Notes: generated from the letters alone by a model not told the origin. A stretch of 64,000 bases of DNA from Pseudomonas baetica (GCF_019733355.1 NZ_JAIHLQ010000005.1:186001-250000); one strand, 5' to 3'; shown: positions 1-7,693, counted from the first letter of the stretch. Translations and numbers: made by a program.

Positions 1-661
1 CGTACCCAGGCGTACTTTCAGTCAAAACTTTACGCGCTGGTCTTTTGTCTGGCTGGCGTATGGCGATGATATTCAGCAGCTCGTCGTTTTCGGCAAGCAG
101 CTTGCAGATCTTGCCTTCCGCCGTGTCTAGCAGAGAACGCATCAAGGACATTTGCTCTGCATGGCCGGCTGCCGCACTTACCTGGCTACCTGTGGCGCTA
201 TCCATGGACAACCCATAGCCGCGGTTGGTAGAAAAGTTCGGGTCGTTCACCCAGTCGAAGCCGTAGAACTCGGGAATGTCGTTGTCGATGACGCTGGAGA
301 AACCGCCAATCTTCCCCGCAAAGGCGCGCGCCGCGATCTTGCCCATCTCGTTATTCAGCAGGAACTCGGTCTTGTGCTCGATCGTGCCGTCTGGGTAGGC
401 GCGTAGCATCACTGTGACCAATGCAGCTTCTAATGGGAAAGAATTGCCAGCTGCAATCACACCCAGAGCTGGAATCGCGCCGAAGTGGTTTCGAGGCCAA
501 TGGCCGAGGTACCCAAGCATTTCGCGATTGCGCACGCGCTCCTGACACTTGGGCGAGTTGATCGCCGCGACGATGCGTGGAATGTCGAAGTAGCGTTTGA
601 CGCCGGTGTGCTCTCGCCCCCGGTCTTTGAGGTTGAATGTGATAACAGGTGGCTGATCCAT
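1..661 (-). CDS. Partial phage protein, possibly a head-maturation protease-like protein
   Basis: An open frame runs from an ATG at 661 off the left edge without a stop (at least 220 residues). A GGAG ribosome binding site lies about 7 bases upstream. The protein begins MDQPPVITFNLKDRG. The frame is not broken anywhere, unlike the other minus-strand frames over this region, and it keeps the direction of the phage genes to its right. Residues such as GHWPR near position 53 and GGFSSV near 120 could be the His and Ser of a prohead-type serine protease, but this is a guess from spacing, not a recognised match. It could equally be another virion or late gene. The C-terminus is outside the window. 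Confidence 0.6.
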   Translation of the reverse strand, partial: MDQPPVITFNLKDRGREHTGVKRYFDIPRIVAAINSPKCQERVRNREMLGYLGHWPRNHFGAIPALGVIAAGNSFPLEAALVTVMLRAYPDGTIEHKTEFLLNNEMGKIAARAFAGKIGGFSSVIDNDIPEFYGFDWVNDPNFSTNRGYGLSMDSATGSQVSAAAGHAEQMSLMRSLLDTAEGKICKLLAENDELLNIIAIRQPDKRPARKVLTESTPGY

Positions 662-796
662 ACATTGCTCCGAGTGTTTATTTCGGAGTAATCATCAAAC
701 GTAATCGCCTGCTTTTTCCCCCATATTGTCTGGGTTTCCCGCGGGTAGGCTTAAGTAGGGGGTGCGGCATAGCTGGTGAGGTGAATCAGGATCTGA

Positions 797-1426
797 TCAG
801 CCCCGGGCAACCCCTTTTAGCCGGTAGTGGAGCTGGCGAGCCTTAAGTGAGTTCTCTTCGATGGCGTTTACGAGACGCAGTCCGCCGCGAGTTTTGGCCC
901 AGCCGAGCGGATCAAGTGCTATCACTCGCTGCATAGCTTCCTCCAACTCCTGAATGACACTGATCTGCATATCGGACAATGATTTTGCGGCGCTCAGTGC
1001 GTACTTGATGCGGATATTCTCTACTACGTCTTGCGCTCGGACTTCTTCTGAAGCGATACCCATCTGAATTAAGAGCTCTCTGACGGTATCACTCCGCTCG
1101 CCAAGCTCTGACTCTTCGGAGTGACCCAATAGAAAATCAGTTGTAACTTTACAAACAGTAGCAACACGCCGAATTTGCCAAGCCTGCAGCGAGTCTTGGC
1201 CATTTTCTAACGTGGCCAAATGACCAGCTGTAATCCCTATCTTGTCAGCCAATTCATCTCGGGGGATACCTGCCAGACCCCTTGCCTCCCGCACGCGCTC
1301 CCCGACCAACCTGTTGACCTGCGCAAGATGGCGGATACACGGAGCCGCCGAACCAATGGGGCTGATTGGTTTGGGCTGACACAAATCGGCATGCTGTGTT
1401 TCTTGCGTGGTTTGATCCGTGTTCAT
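797..1426 (-). CDS. XRE-family transcriptional regulator of the prophage
   Basis: A 209-residue protein with a Cro/C1-type helix-turn-helix at about residues 41-101 (VGERVREARG ... LADKIGITAGHLATLENG ... TTDFLLG). This is the usual N-terminal DNA-binding fold of phage repressors and regulators. An unusual 40-residue leader precedes the domain and an alpha-helical region of about 100 residues follows; no LexA/CI-type Ser-Lys peptidase motif is visible. It lies downstream of the replication genes on the same strand and just before the late-type gene at the left edge, so it may control the switch from replication to late genes. The start is supported by an AGGA sequence about 8 bases upstream. 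The target sites are unknown. Confidence 0.75.
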   Translation of the reverse strand: MNTDQTTQETQHADLCQPKPISPIGSAAPCIRHLAQVNRLVGERVREARGLAGIPRDELADKIGITAGHLATLENGQDSLQAWQIRRVATVCKVTTDFLLGHSEESELGERSDTVRELLIQMGIASEEVRAQDVVENIRIKYALSAAKSLSDMQISVIQELEEAMQRVIALDPLGWAKTRGGLRLVNAIEENSLKARQLHYRLKGVARG

Positions 1427-1525
1427 TGGTGCGATCCTACTTGAGGGTCAAGGACGTGGTCACTTCTAACCTAGCAAGGCTGCGCTCTGATCAACAAGGT
1501 GAGCTCAGGTGATTCGAAATCAGCA

Positions 1526-2449
1526 TCAACCAATCAGGTTGCAGAGAATGGCTTCGCTTTCTGTCATATCGTCGCGTTGACTGGCGATCAGGTAGCGGAA
1601 CACTGCCAGCGCTTCCGCTTTGTTCCGTGGCCGGATCTCTGCCAGTAGGCTGAACACAAACCAATCTCGCGCCGTCGCTTCGGCTGGCCCGTCGCTGGCG
1701 TCCCTGTCTACCGCATTGCGTAGCCGGTAGAGCTGATTCCAATAGTCCAGCTCGTAAAGACAATCCGCCAGGGTGTGCGGCAGTAGCTCCGGGTGGGCGC
1801 TGAAGCGGGCGGCTACTTCGCTCTTGTCGAAGTCTCCAAACTGGCCTGATGCCTCCAGGCCTCGCAGTGCGTCTATACAGAAAGTGTCAGCCTCGGTATC
1901 AGCCAACAGATCGCCATCAAAGCGGGCGACACCCTCCAGTCGTAGCTGGTGCTGCTCGATTGCCCGACTTACCAGCAACTCAAGGTCAGCGAAGCCAAAC
2001 GATGACATCGCGGCGAACGGGTTGCCGGGATTGGTAGCAGTCAGGTAATCCCGGTACCGCCTCTCCAGCACATCATGCGACGTCTTGATCCGCTTGGCCG
2101 CTTCCATGGCCAGTTCGATCAGCGCGGCCTGGCCGGTGTTGATGATCGAGCGCAGCCACAGCACGGCGTCCACTTCCTTGTCGCCGGTAACGACCTCTTG
2201 CGGCGGCAGTTCGGGCACGCTGGGCACGGTTTCGCTGCTGACCTTGATCGGCGGCAGAGTGAACAGGTTACGGTGCTGGTCGTTGTCGCGGAATGCCCCT
2301 GAGCGTGAAACTAGGGTCTTCACTGTCCCCAGCGGAAGGCCGGTAGCCTCGGCCACTTCGCGCAGCGAGTGACGGCGGCGTAGGTCGAGTACCTGGCGGC
2401 GTTGCTCCTCTGAAACAGGCTGTTTCACCGTTATCTTTTTAGAATCCAC
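1526..2449 (-). CDS. Phage protein of unknown function with N-terminal helix-turn-helix
   Basis: A 307-residue protein. Residues about 12-50 (EEQRRQVLDLRRRHSLREVAEATGL-type pattern, then GTVKTLVSR) resemble a resolvase or sigma-like helix-turn-helix, so DNA binding is likely. The rest is mainly helical and was not recognised. The start codon lies inside the last codons of the DnaB-like gene (11-base overlap), so the two are probably translated together and the protein belongs to the phage replication operon. A role in replication or its control is an inference from position only. Confidence 0.6.
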   Translation of the reverse strand: MDSKKITVKQPVSEEQRRQVLDLRRRHSLREVAEATGLPLGTVKTLVSRSGAFRDNDQHRNLFTLPPIKVSSETVPSVPELPPQEVVTGDKEVDAVLWLRSIINTGQAALIELAMEAAKRIKTSHDVLERRYRDYLTATNPGNPFAAMSSFGFADLELLVSRAIEQHQLRLEGVARFDGDLLADTEADTFCIDALRGLEASGQFGDFDKSEVAARFSAHPELLPHTLADCLYELDYWNQLYRLRNAVDRDASDGPAEATARDWFVFSLLAEIRPRNKAEALAVFRYLIASQRDDMTESEAILCNLIG

Positions 2450-3806
2450 GGCTGAATTTCCCCGAGAAGTCGCGCCCGGCGTCGTATTCGTCCTGATTGG
2501 CCTCGCGGGTGCCAGCGAAGCTCACGAACCGGGAGAACAGGCCCTGTTGCTGTACGAGGCATGACCCGACCGGCGCGTGCCTGCATTTTGTCATCAGAAT
2601 CTCGGTGACGCCGTTCTGGCCTTGCTCGGTATCCATGTCCCGATGAACCATCAGGATGCAATGGGCGTCTGCCTCGATCTCGCCGGAGTCGCGCAGGTCG
2701 GAGGATACTGGCTTCTTTCCGACACGTTTGGTCGACTCGCGATTGAGCTGTGACAGCAAGATCACTGGCACGCCAAGCTCTTTGGCGAGATTGACCATAG
2801 CCTTAGTTATCTTCCCGACTTCTTCCGCACGGCTTCGACCCTTGGCGTCACCAGGTACCAGACCGAGATAATCCACCATGAGTACGTCCAGCCCGTGGTC
2901 GCGCTGTACCTGCCTAGCAACGGAGCGAATGCGCGCCGGAGTCATGCCGGGGCGGTCACAGACGTACAACGGCTTGCCTTTGATCTTGGCCACCGCCGCA
3001 GTCAGCCCGGCCCAGTCGCCGTCCTGCATGTCGGTTCCGCTATCCAGCCGGCCGATATCGACCGAACCAAGCGATGCCAGCACGCGCTGACCAAGTTCTT
3101 CTTCGGGCATCTCCAGGCTGAATACCAACGCAGTGCCGGCGCCGCTTATGGCTATGTGCTGGGCAATCTGCAAGCCCAAGGTGGTCTTGCCGCTACCGGG
3201 CAAGCCAGCCACGACGGTGACGGTGCGCGGACGTAGGCCACGGGTCAGCTTGTCCAGATCCGGCAACCCGCTGGATAGTCCGCTTTCCTGCCTGCCGTTG
3301 TGCTTGGCGTCGATGGTATCGATGTTCTTCTCGATGATTTCATCGATTCGCTTGTAATCCGGCTCCCCGTCATCCAGATCGCGCAGATCCGCCATGGCCT
3401 GCTGAGCGCTTGCGATGATCTGAGCTAGCGGCAGGTTCTCGGTGGCCGAGTCGCGGACTGAATCAGCCGCATCCACCAGTCGCCGCAACACAGCGCGCTC
3501 CCGAACAGTCCTGGCGTAGCTGGCCCAGTTGGCGGCGCTTGGCACATTCATAGCGATCTCGACGGCGTAGGCGAGGGTCGATTCGCCGTTCGGCAAGCGT
3601 TCGCGGAATGTGCCGACAGTTACCGGGTCGATAGGCTCGCCGGAGGCGTGACAGTCCAAAATCACCTGGTACATCGCAGCGGTTTTCAGGTAGTAGAAGT
3701 CGGCTGCAGTGACCTTGTTGCTAATGGAATCAAGCAGGCTGGTGTCCTTCATCATCGCACCTAGGACGCCGTGCTCAGCCTCGAGGCTGAATAGTTCGCG
3801 GCTCAT
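2439..3806 (-). CDS. DnaB-like replicative DNA helicase (phage)
   Basis: A 455-residue hexameric helicase of the DnaB family, which unwinds DNA at the replication fork using ATP. The N-terminal helical domain spans about residues 1-105 (LEAEHGVLGAMM is the usual family start). The RecA-like ATPase domain follows, with the Walker A sequence GLPGSGKTT at 201-209, a Walker B strand DVLMVDYLGLV near 312 and a DnaB-typical QLNR(E) segment near 360. Length fits the family. Its start overlaps the end of the DnaC-like loader by 4 bases, forming a helicase-loader pair. It is a phage copy and distinct from the chromosomal dnaB. Confidence 0.9.
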   Translation of the reverse strand: MSRELFSLEAEHGVLGAMMKDTSLLDSISNKVTAADFYYLKTAAMYQVILDCHASGEPIDPVTVGTFRERLPNGESTLAYAVEIAMNVPSAANWASYARTVRERAVLRRLVDAADSVRDSATENLPLAQIIASAQQAMADLRDLDDGEPDYKRIDEIIEKNIDTIDAKHNGRQESGLSSGLPDLDKLTRGLRPRTVTVVAGLPGSGKTTLGLQIAQHIAISGAGTALVFSLEMPEEELGQRVLASLGSVDIGRLDSGTDMQDGDWAGLTAAVAKIKGKPLYVCDRPGMTPARIRSVARQVQRDHGLDVLMVDYLGLVPGDAKGRSRAEEVGKITKAMVNLAKELGVPVILLSQLNRESTKRVGKKPVSSDLRDSGEIEADAHCILMVHRDMDTEQGQNGVTEILMTKCRHAPVGSCLVQQQGLFSRFVSFAGTREANQDEYDAGRDFSGKFSRGF

Positions 3807-4600
3807 TGCTCTCCTCCACGGGAAGATTCCCAGTCGAAGGCAATGGCCTGGCCACCATTCTCGCGCAGACGATCTAGGGCGCGATCGCCGATGTAGGCAG
3901 ACAGCTTGGCGCTGGGCAAGTTCGAGGTGACGATCGTTGGCAGCATATTTCGGTACCGGGTATCGATGATCTGGTGCAGGGATTGGCGCTCGAACTCAGT
4001 TCCGCCCTGCGCGCCCAGCTCGTCGATCAGCAGCAGGTCGACCTTAGTTAGTTCGGTCAGGATGCTCTGCTCGGTAGGGCACGAGTCGCGCACAAAGCTG
4101 GCCTTGAGCGCGGCAATGATGTCGGGGGTAGGGGCGTACAGCGCGGAGACGCCGTAGCGGGTCACTACTTCCTTAAGGATCGCACAACCCAAATGCGTCT
4201 TACCGTTGCCGAAGTTGCCGAGTAGCAGTAAGCAGCGGCCGGCGGCCAAATTCTCTTCGAACTGGTCGACATATGCCTGGCAGGTGCCCACGGCAATCTT
4301 CTGGCCCTCCAGCCGGGTCAGGTAGTTACCCAGCGAGCAGCTGCGAAAGCGCGGAGCAATACCGGTGGCGAATAGAGCGGCGTTCAGAGCTTCCCCGCGC
4401 TTATTGGCCACCGCCGCGGTATGAGCCTCGCTACAGGTGTCAGCAATATTGATGGCCTCCCAGCGGCAGCGTGGGCAGGTCAGCACCAAGTTCTGTCCAT
4501 CGAAGGCCTCGACCAGCTTGTGATCGTACTCGCCATGGGTCGGACAGATGTCGATGCGGGTTTTTACACGTGGCTTGGCGCCAAATTTAGAAATTTGCAC
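3803..4600 (-). CDS. DnaC/IstB-like helicase loader ATPase (phage)
   Basis: A 265-residue AAA+ ATPase of the DnaC type, which loads the replicative helicase at the origin. The ATPase core shows Walker A GNFGNGKTH at about 128-136 and Walker B LLLIDELGAQ. The N-terminal segment carries CP.HG ... CPRC cysteines (residues 19, 42 and 45) that could bind zinc, as in many phage DnaC-like proteins. It sits between the DUF1376 replication protein and the helicase with overlaps at both ends (14 and 4 bases). The closely related IstB transposition ATPases are less likely, because no IstA transposase is present. Confidence 0.85.
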   Translation of the reverse strand: MQISKFGAKPRVKTRIDICPTHGEYDHKLVEAFDGQNLVLTCPRCRWEAINIADTCSEAHTAAVANKRGEALNAALFATGIAPRFRSCSLGNYLTRLEGQKIAVGTCQAYVDQFEENLAAGRCLLLLGNFGNGKTHLGCAILKEVVTRYGVSALYAPTPDIIAALKASFVRDSCPTEQSILTELTKVDLLLIDELGAQGGTEFERQSLHQIIDTRYRNMLPTIVTSNLPSAKLSAYIGDRALDRLRENGGQAIAFDWESSRGGEQ

Positions 4601-5468
4601 GACACACCCCCAGTTTTGCGTTTTCTTCGGTCTTGGCGCGGATCTCTTCAGCGTTTACTGGCGACAGGTTCACAAAGCTCGACCGCTGCGGTAGCTGGTG
4701 AACATTGACTGGCAGCCGAGCGTTGCGGATCCAGTTACGCCAGGTGGCGAACCAATCCAGCTTTGTCGCCTTGCTGCCAGACAGCGAGTGCCAGTGATCG
4801 GCGAACTTCTCACCCTCCCGTGCCAGCAGGTCGCTGGTGAACTCAGGGCGATCAGTCGCAGCCCATGCCATCCAGTCAGGGGGAAGCGTCCAGTTGGGCG
4901 GCAGGCGCTTGGCTCGTTGCGGCTTGGTTTGGGCTGAGTCCTCGCCATTTACATCCTGCTCGACCTGTACAGCAGCAGAGTGCAACGCGACAGCGGTGAC
5001 CTGCTCTTGATCTACTTGGTTCTGGTTATTGGTTCTTGGTTCTTGGTTAGTTTTCGATCCGGTTTCCTCTGGGTTAGCGGAAATAACCGGCTGGGTTTCT
5101 TCTGGGTTATTGCTGGGTTTTGATTTAGAACCGTCCGGGTTGTTGCTGGGTTTCTTTGGGCGCCCCCCCAGCTTTCCGTTTTCAGCCGCCTGCTTGGCCT
5201 TTGCGTGGTACTTGGCAATCAACCCATCGCAATGCGGGTGGCGCCAACCATCCGGGGTTTCAGTGAAGAACTCACCAAGCACAGAACCAACTTCTGCGGA
5301 GTTCGACCGCATGCGAATCACTCTGGCGATGCTTTCAATATCTCCCTTGAGAGGTGCTTCGTTGAGGTAGTACAGGTCGATCAACCGGCGATACGCGAGA
5401 TCCTCAATAAGATCCAGGTGCCCCGTTCTGAGCGTGTAATCGCCCGGATGGAACGGATAGAAGTTCAT
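4587..5468 (-). CDS. DUF1376 phage replication initiation protein (O-like)
   Basis: A 293-residue protein. The first 110 residues (MNFYPFHPGDYTLRTGHLDL, then YRRLIDLYYLNEAPL) are a clear DUF1376 domain, found in phage and prophage replication proteins and thought to have a winged-helix fold. Residues about 112-165 are a low-complexity linker rich in Asn, Pro, Glu and Gln. The C-terminal part contains a Trp-rich replication-protein-like segment (PPDWMAWAATDRPEF ... HWHSLSGSKATKLDWFATWRNW). The DNA encoding the linker carries phased repeats, described separately as a candidate origin. This matches the lambda arrangement, where the origin lies inside gene O and the next gene supplies the helicase loader. 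By analogy it would bind the origin and recruit the DnaC-like protein. Confidence 0.8.
   Translation of the reverse strand: MNFYPFHPGDYTLRTGHLDLIEDLAYRRLIDLYYLNEAPLKGDIESIARVIRMRSNSAEVGSVLGEFFTETPDGWRHPHCDGLIAKYHAKAKQAAENGKLGGRPKKPSNNPDGSKSKPSNNPEETQPVISANPEETGSKTNQEPRTNNQNQVDQEQVTAVALHSAAVQVEQDVNGEDSAQTKPQRAKRLPPNWTLPPDWMAWAATDRPEFTSDLLAREGEKFADHWHSLSGSKATKLDWFATWRNWIRNARLPVNVHQLPQRSSFVNLSPVNAEEIRAKTEENAKLGVCRANF
5035..5153. other. Candidate phage origin of replication: 11-bp phased CTGGGTT iterons with adjacent TTGGTTC repeats
   Basis: On the plus strand CTGGGTT occurs at 5069, 5091, 5102, 5113 and 5146, with CCGGGTT at 5135. All spacings are multiples of 11 bases (22, 11, 11, 22, 11). Eleven is not a multiple of three, so the repeats fall in different codon frames of the DUF1376 gene and cannot be explained by a repeated peptide. 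Immediately left (5035-5049) are TTGGTTC-type repeats that could be a second element. The lambda origin also lies inside the initiator gene as iterons next to an AT-rich stretch. Origin function is inferred. Confidence 0.55.
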
Positions 5469-5470
5469 AC

Positions 5471-5728
5471 TTAGATCTCCAGCCCGTCAGCAGCACGCTG
5501 ATCGGCTTCGCGGATCAGCAGCAACATATCGGTAGCCTTGTGGCAGGCTTGCATGGCCCAATCTCCTGCTTGAGCCAGGTCAATCTCGCCGATGAGCAGG
5601 AGTGCGTCGAAGCGATCCATGGCCTTATTCCCAGCCCGATCAACTTCGGCAGGGCTAGTCGACCGGGCGATATTGCGCATCGATTCCTCGAAGAGCTGCT
5701 GAGGTGTGAGATAGGTTGTCTTACTCAT
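5471..5728 (-). CDS. Small phage protein of unknown function
   Basis: An 85-residue helical protein beginning MSKTTYLTPQQLFEESM. No domain was recognised. It ends two bases before the start of the DUF1376 gene and begins inside the end of the next upstream ORF (8-base overlap), so it fits the compact early operon. Its amphipathic pattern (DLAQAGDWAMQACHKATDML) suggests a helical bundle. A related style of sequence appears in the small protein encoded at 6015-6236. Confidence 0.55.
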   Translation of the reverse strand: MSKTTYLTPQQLFEESMRNIARSTSPAEVDRAGNKAMDRFDALLLIGEIDLAQAGDWAMQACHKATDMLLLIREADQRAADGLEI

Positions 5729-6008
5729 GGTTCACCCCCGAGCGATCAGCGCCAGCAAAGGCACGGCATACTCGACCGTTGTTAACCCCGTGTCCGTGGG
5801 CAATGTCGTCGATTGAACCCACGAGGCAGGCGGTTACAACAGCGTCAGCACTTCGCATTACTACGCGCCCGCACTCGGCGTCGGCGTGGCTCAAGAACGG
5901 CCCCAGAAGTGCCTTGGGGGCTTTCGGATGGGTGACGTACCAGAGTTCGGTGGCTTTCTTCGAGCAAGCCGGGAGCGCACCCACTGTGTTGCAGGTTTGG
6001 TTATTCAT
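5721..6008 (-). CDS. Small phage protein of unknown function
   Basis: A 95-residue ORF starting MNNQTCNTVGALPACS. It overlaps its downstream neighbour by 8 bases and lies 6 bases after the upstream one. It contains four cysteines (residues 6, 15, 46 and 61, with another near 81), but these are not in a recognisable zinc-finger spacing. The segment LWYVTHPKAPKALLGPF could be a small beta-rich fold. No function is assigned; the call rests on operon packing and orientation. Confidence 0.45.
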   Translation of the reverse strand: MNNQTCNTVGALPACSKKATELWYVTHPKAPKALLGPFLSHADAECGRVVMRSADAVVTACLVGSIDDIAHGHGVNNGRVCRAFAGADRSGVNHE

Positions 6009-6014
6009 GTTCAG

Positions 6015-6236
6015 TTAGTTCCCCAACAGTTCGGTGCGACGACGTTCCGTGCGAGAGCAAAGATCGTTGGTTTCTCGGATCCACTGGCCGTTATCGATCA
6101 ACTCAAGCTGGCGCAACGTGTTCAGGCAGCCATCGCCCGCGTTCATCGCGCTATCGAGTTCGAATACGGTTGAGGCACTGTTAATACCGTCGTGAGTGCT
6201 CTTGATGATTTGCACTGCCGTGAGTGGTGCGCTCAT
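6015..6236 (-). CDS. Small phage protein of unknown function
   Basis: A 73-residue ORF starting MSAPLTAVQIIKSTHDG. Its start ATG overlaps the last base of the upstream gene's stop codon (TGATG-type coupling at 6236). The sequence is mostly helical and ends with a basic segment (RTERRRTELL). No domain was recognised. Position and coupling support it as a real early phage gene. Confidence 0.5.
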   Translation of the reverse strand: MSAPLTAVQIIKSTHDGINSASTVFELDSAMNAGDGCLNTLRQLELIDNGQWIRETNDLCSRTERRRTELLGN

Positions 6237-6523
6237 TACACACTCCCTGCGGCAATAATTTCGCCAAGATCTTCACCGCGCTCTGCCAGTTGATCTGCAA
6301 GGAGCTGTACGGCTTCCAGAAGGCCGCTCAAGGCGGAGGGGGTCAGGAAGTCGCTGTCGTCTTCGATATCAAGACGGCTTAGGTTCTCGCCAATCAACCC
6401 CGCGATTGCCCCCATGGCACGGCCGGAGCGGCGCATAAGGGTGGCATCGCTTTCGGCATGTGCTCGGAAGTCCACGACCGGTTTAGCGGGTGATTTTTTA
6501 TTCAGTTGGGCAACGGAGCTCAT
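6236..6523 (-). CDS. Small phage protein of unknown function
   Basis: A 95-residue protein starting MSSVAQLNKKSPAKPVV, with a basic N-terminus followed by an acidic helical C-terminus (QLLADQLAERGEDLGEII). It overlaps the upstream Ash-like ORF by 4 bases (ATGA) and the downstream ORF by 1 base. No domain was recognised. The coupling on both sides supports translation. Confidence 0.55.
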   Translation of the reverse strand: MSSVAQLNKKSPAKPVVDFRAHAESDATLMRRSGRAMGAIAGLIGENLSRLDIEDDSDFLTPSALSGLLEAVQLLADQLAERGEDLGEIIAAGSV

Positions 6524-6978
6524 TGGGTCGCCTCCTGTGCTTCCAGTTGGCGAGCGCGGGCCATGTGGGCGTTGTATCGGGTCAGGCGCACGGCCAGGGA
6601 CGAGTCAGCATGCAGAGCGGCGAAGGCCATGGCGCGGAACGCCGCGGCGCGGGTGCTGGGGGTGGACGGATTGCGAGTAGGGGATAATTGCATGGGTGGA
6701 GCTCCGTTTACTTGGCTGGAGCTGCCACGTTCGCTACCAAACGAATGGGTGACAGCTGTACGCGGATTGGTAGACCGGAGTAAACGGAACCCGGCAGGGC
6801 CGAAGCCCTTCCACGCACAGCCGCCATAACACTGAATAGCAGGCGTAAAAAAAGCGCCTGCAATCGTGATGGGGGCGCTGTTGCGCCGTTTACTGATCGG
6901 GCTACCAAACCCGTTCGCTGAATTTGCAGCGACAGAGAAACGATACATGCAGGTAGGAGTGTTAGCAAGAGCGATCAT
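6520..6978 (-). CDS. Ash-like phage protein (tentative)
   Basis: A 152-residue ORF whose composition and motifs (APITIAGAFF, IQCYGGCAWKGFGPAGFR, SFGSERGSSSQVNGAPP) resemble what is often annotated as the Ash family in P4-like satellites and prophages. This recollection is approximate. Its ATG overlaps the stop of the upstream gene (6975-6978). A second start at 6948 (MYRFSVAAN) is possible. The DNA is unusually structured, with a 7-bp hairpin at 6839-6861 and three related CCGTTTACT/GCTACCAAAC motifs. The sequence might therefore be conserved as a regulatory DNA or RNA element as well as, or instead of, a protein. Confidence 0.45.
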   Translation of the reverse strand: MIALANTPTCMYRFSVAANSANGFGSPISKRRNSAPITIAGAFFTPAIQCYGGCAWKGFGPAGFRLLRSTNPRTAVTHSFGSERGSSSQVNGAPPMQLSPTRNPSTPSTRAAAFRAMAFAALHADSSLAVRLTRYNAHMARARQLEAQEATQ

Positions 6979-7349
6979 GCCGCCACCTTCAGGTTTTTAC
7001 CTTCCAACATCCGCACCAGGACGCTGCGCGCGCTGCCATGCTGGCTTTCCGGCAGGCTGTGACGTACCACGCGAGTAAGGCCACCAAAGCGATTGGGCAC
7101 CTGCTCCGGCTCATGCTGGAACAACAGACCGAAGCGACTTGTCAGGCTGCTGATAGTGGTCGGCAAGCAATGATCACCCAAACGCTCAGCATCAAAGCGG
7201 TTAAGCGACTCGCCAGCCAGCAGGTGAGCCAGGATGCGAGATTGCTTACTGAATGCGCTGGCCGCTTTGATGAGCGACTCTTGACTGGTATGATCAACGT
7301 GAGTTTTTTTGGGGCTGGCCGTTTGGTCGGCCTTTTTTGTGTCCGTCAC
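6975..7349 (-). CDS. Phage protein with probable winged-helix or helix-turn-helix region, unknown function
   Basis: A 124-residue protein beginning MTDTKKADQTASPKKTH. Residues about 27-75 (ESLIKAASAFSKQSRILAHLL, then LNRFDAERLGDHCLPTTISSL) look like the first two helices of a winged helix, as in phage host-specificity or immunity regulators. The following RFGLLFQHEPEQVPN could be the wing. It lies directly after alpA on the same strand with a 1-base gap. DNA binding is a suggestion from pattern only. Confidence 0.55.
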   Translation of the reverse strand: MTDTKKADQTASPKKTHVDHTSQESLIKAASAFSKQSRILAHLLAGESLNRFDAERLGDHCLPTTISSLTSRFGLLFQHEPEQVPNRFGGLTRVVRHSLPESQHGSARSVLVRMLEGKNLKVAA

Positions 7350-7350
7350 T

Positions 7351-7578
7351 TTATTCCGCCCCGTTCAGGCGATCAAAAATCCATTGATCGACCGCGCGAC
7401 CATCCCAACCTACCGCCCGGATGCCAATACGGCGCGACCGGGGAAACTTGCCAGCATTCATCAAGTTGTAGATATGAGTAGTGCCAAACCCGCACGCAGC
7501 CTTGACGTCCTTCAGACGCATGATCCGGTTGCCAGTGTGTGGAGCGGCGGCTTGGGCGGCCTGATTAATTACAGTCAT
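7351..7578 (-). CDS. AlpA-family regulator or excisionase
   Basis: A 75-residue protein with a MerR-like winged helix-turn-helix of the AlpA/Cox type at residues about 20-70 (RLKDVKAACGFGTTHIYNLMNAGKFPRS, then the wing RAVGWDGRAVDQWI). AlpA-type proteins activate or repress integrase and early operons and some act as excisionases. An AGAGGA ribosome binding site lies about 7 bases upstream of the ATG. The gene heads the leftward early operon, and the double palindrome at 7651-7693 lies in its promoter region, a likely self-regulatory site. Confidence 0.85.
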   Translation of the reverse strand: MTVINQAAQAAAPHTGNRIMRLKDVKAACGFGTTHIYNLMNAGKFPRSRRIGIRAVGWDGRAVDQWIFDRLNGAE

Positions 7579-7598
7579 CGTCGTTTCCTCTCGACTAA

Positions 7599-7620
7599 CA
7601 GAGGCCCCTTATGGGCTCTG
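7599..7620 (-). promoter_or_regulatory. Imperfect hairpin in the alpA leader
   Basis: The sequence CAGAGGCCC-CTTAT-GGGCTCTG forms a stem of 8 pairs with one bulged base about 20 bases before the alpA start. If transcribed from the operator region it would lie in the 5' leader of the early operon. There is no poly-U run, so a terminator is unlikely. Confidence 0.3.
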
Positions 7621-7650
7621 TGAATGACTGTGAATCTAGGTGTCTAGTGG

Positions 7651-7693
7651 GCGGTGGTCACCGCAATTGCGGAAAATAGAACCGCAATTGCGG
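7651..7693. promoter_or_regulatory. Double palindromic operator upstream of alpA
   Basis: Two perfect copies of the 12-bp palindrome CCGCAATTGCGG lie at 7661-7672 and 7682-7693. Their centres are 21 bases apart, two turns of the helix. A further inverted repeat, GCGGTG-GT-CACCGC (7651-7664), overlaps the left copy, and GGTGG follows the right one. The block lies between the stop of the coiled-coil gene and the start of alpA, where the early promoter should be. Binding by AlpA or by a repressor is inferred. Confidence 0.65.

Noticed and set aside
7038..7623. Plus-strand open frames over the alpA region
   Set aside because: They oppose the well-supported alpA and neighbouring minus-strand genes and lack ribosome binding sites.
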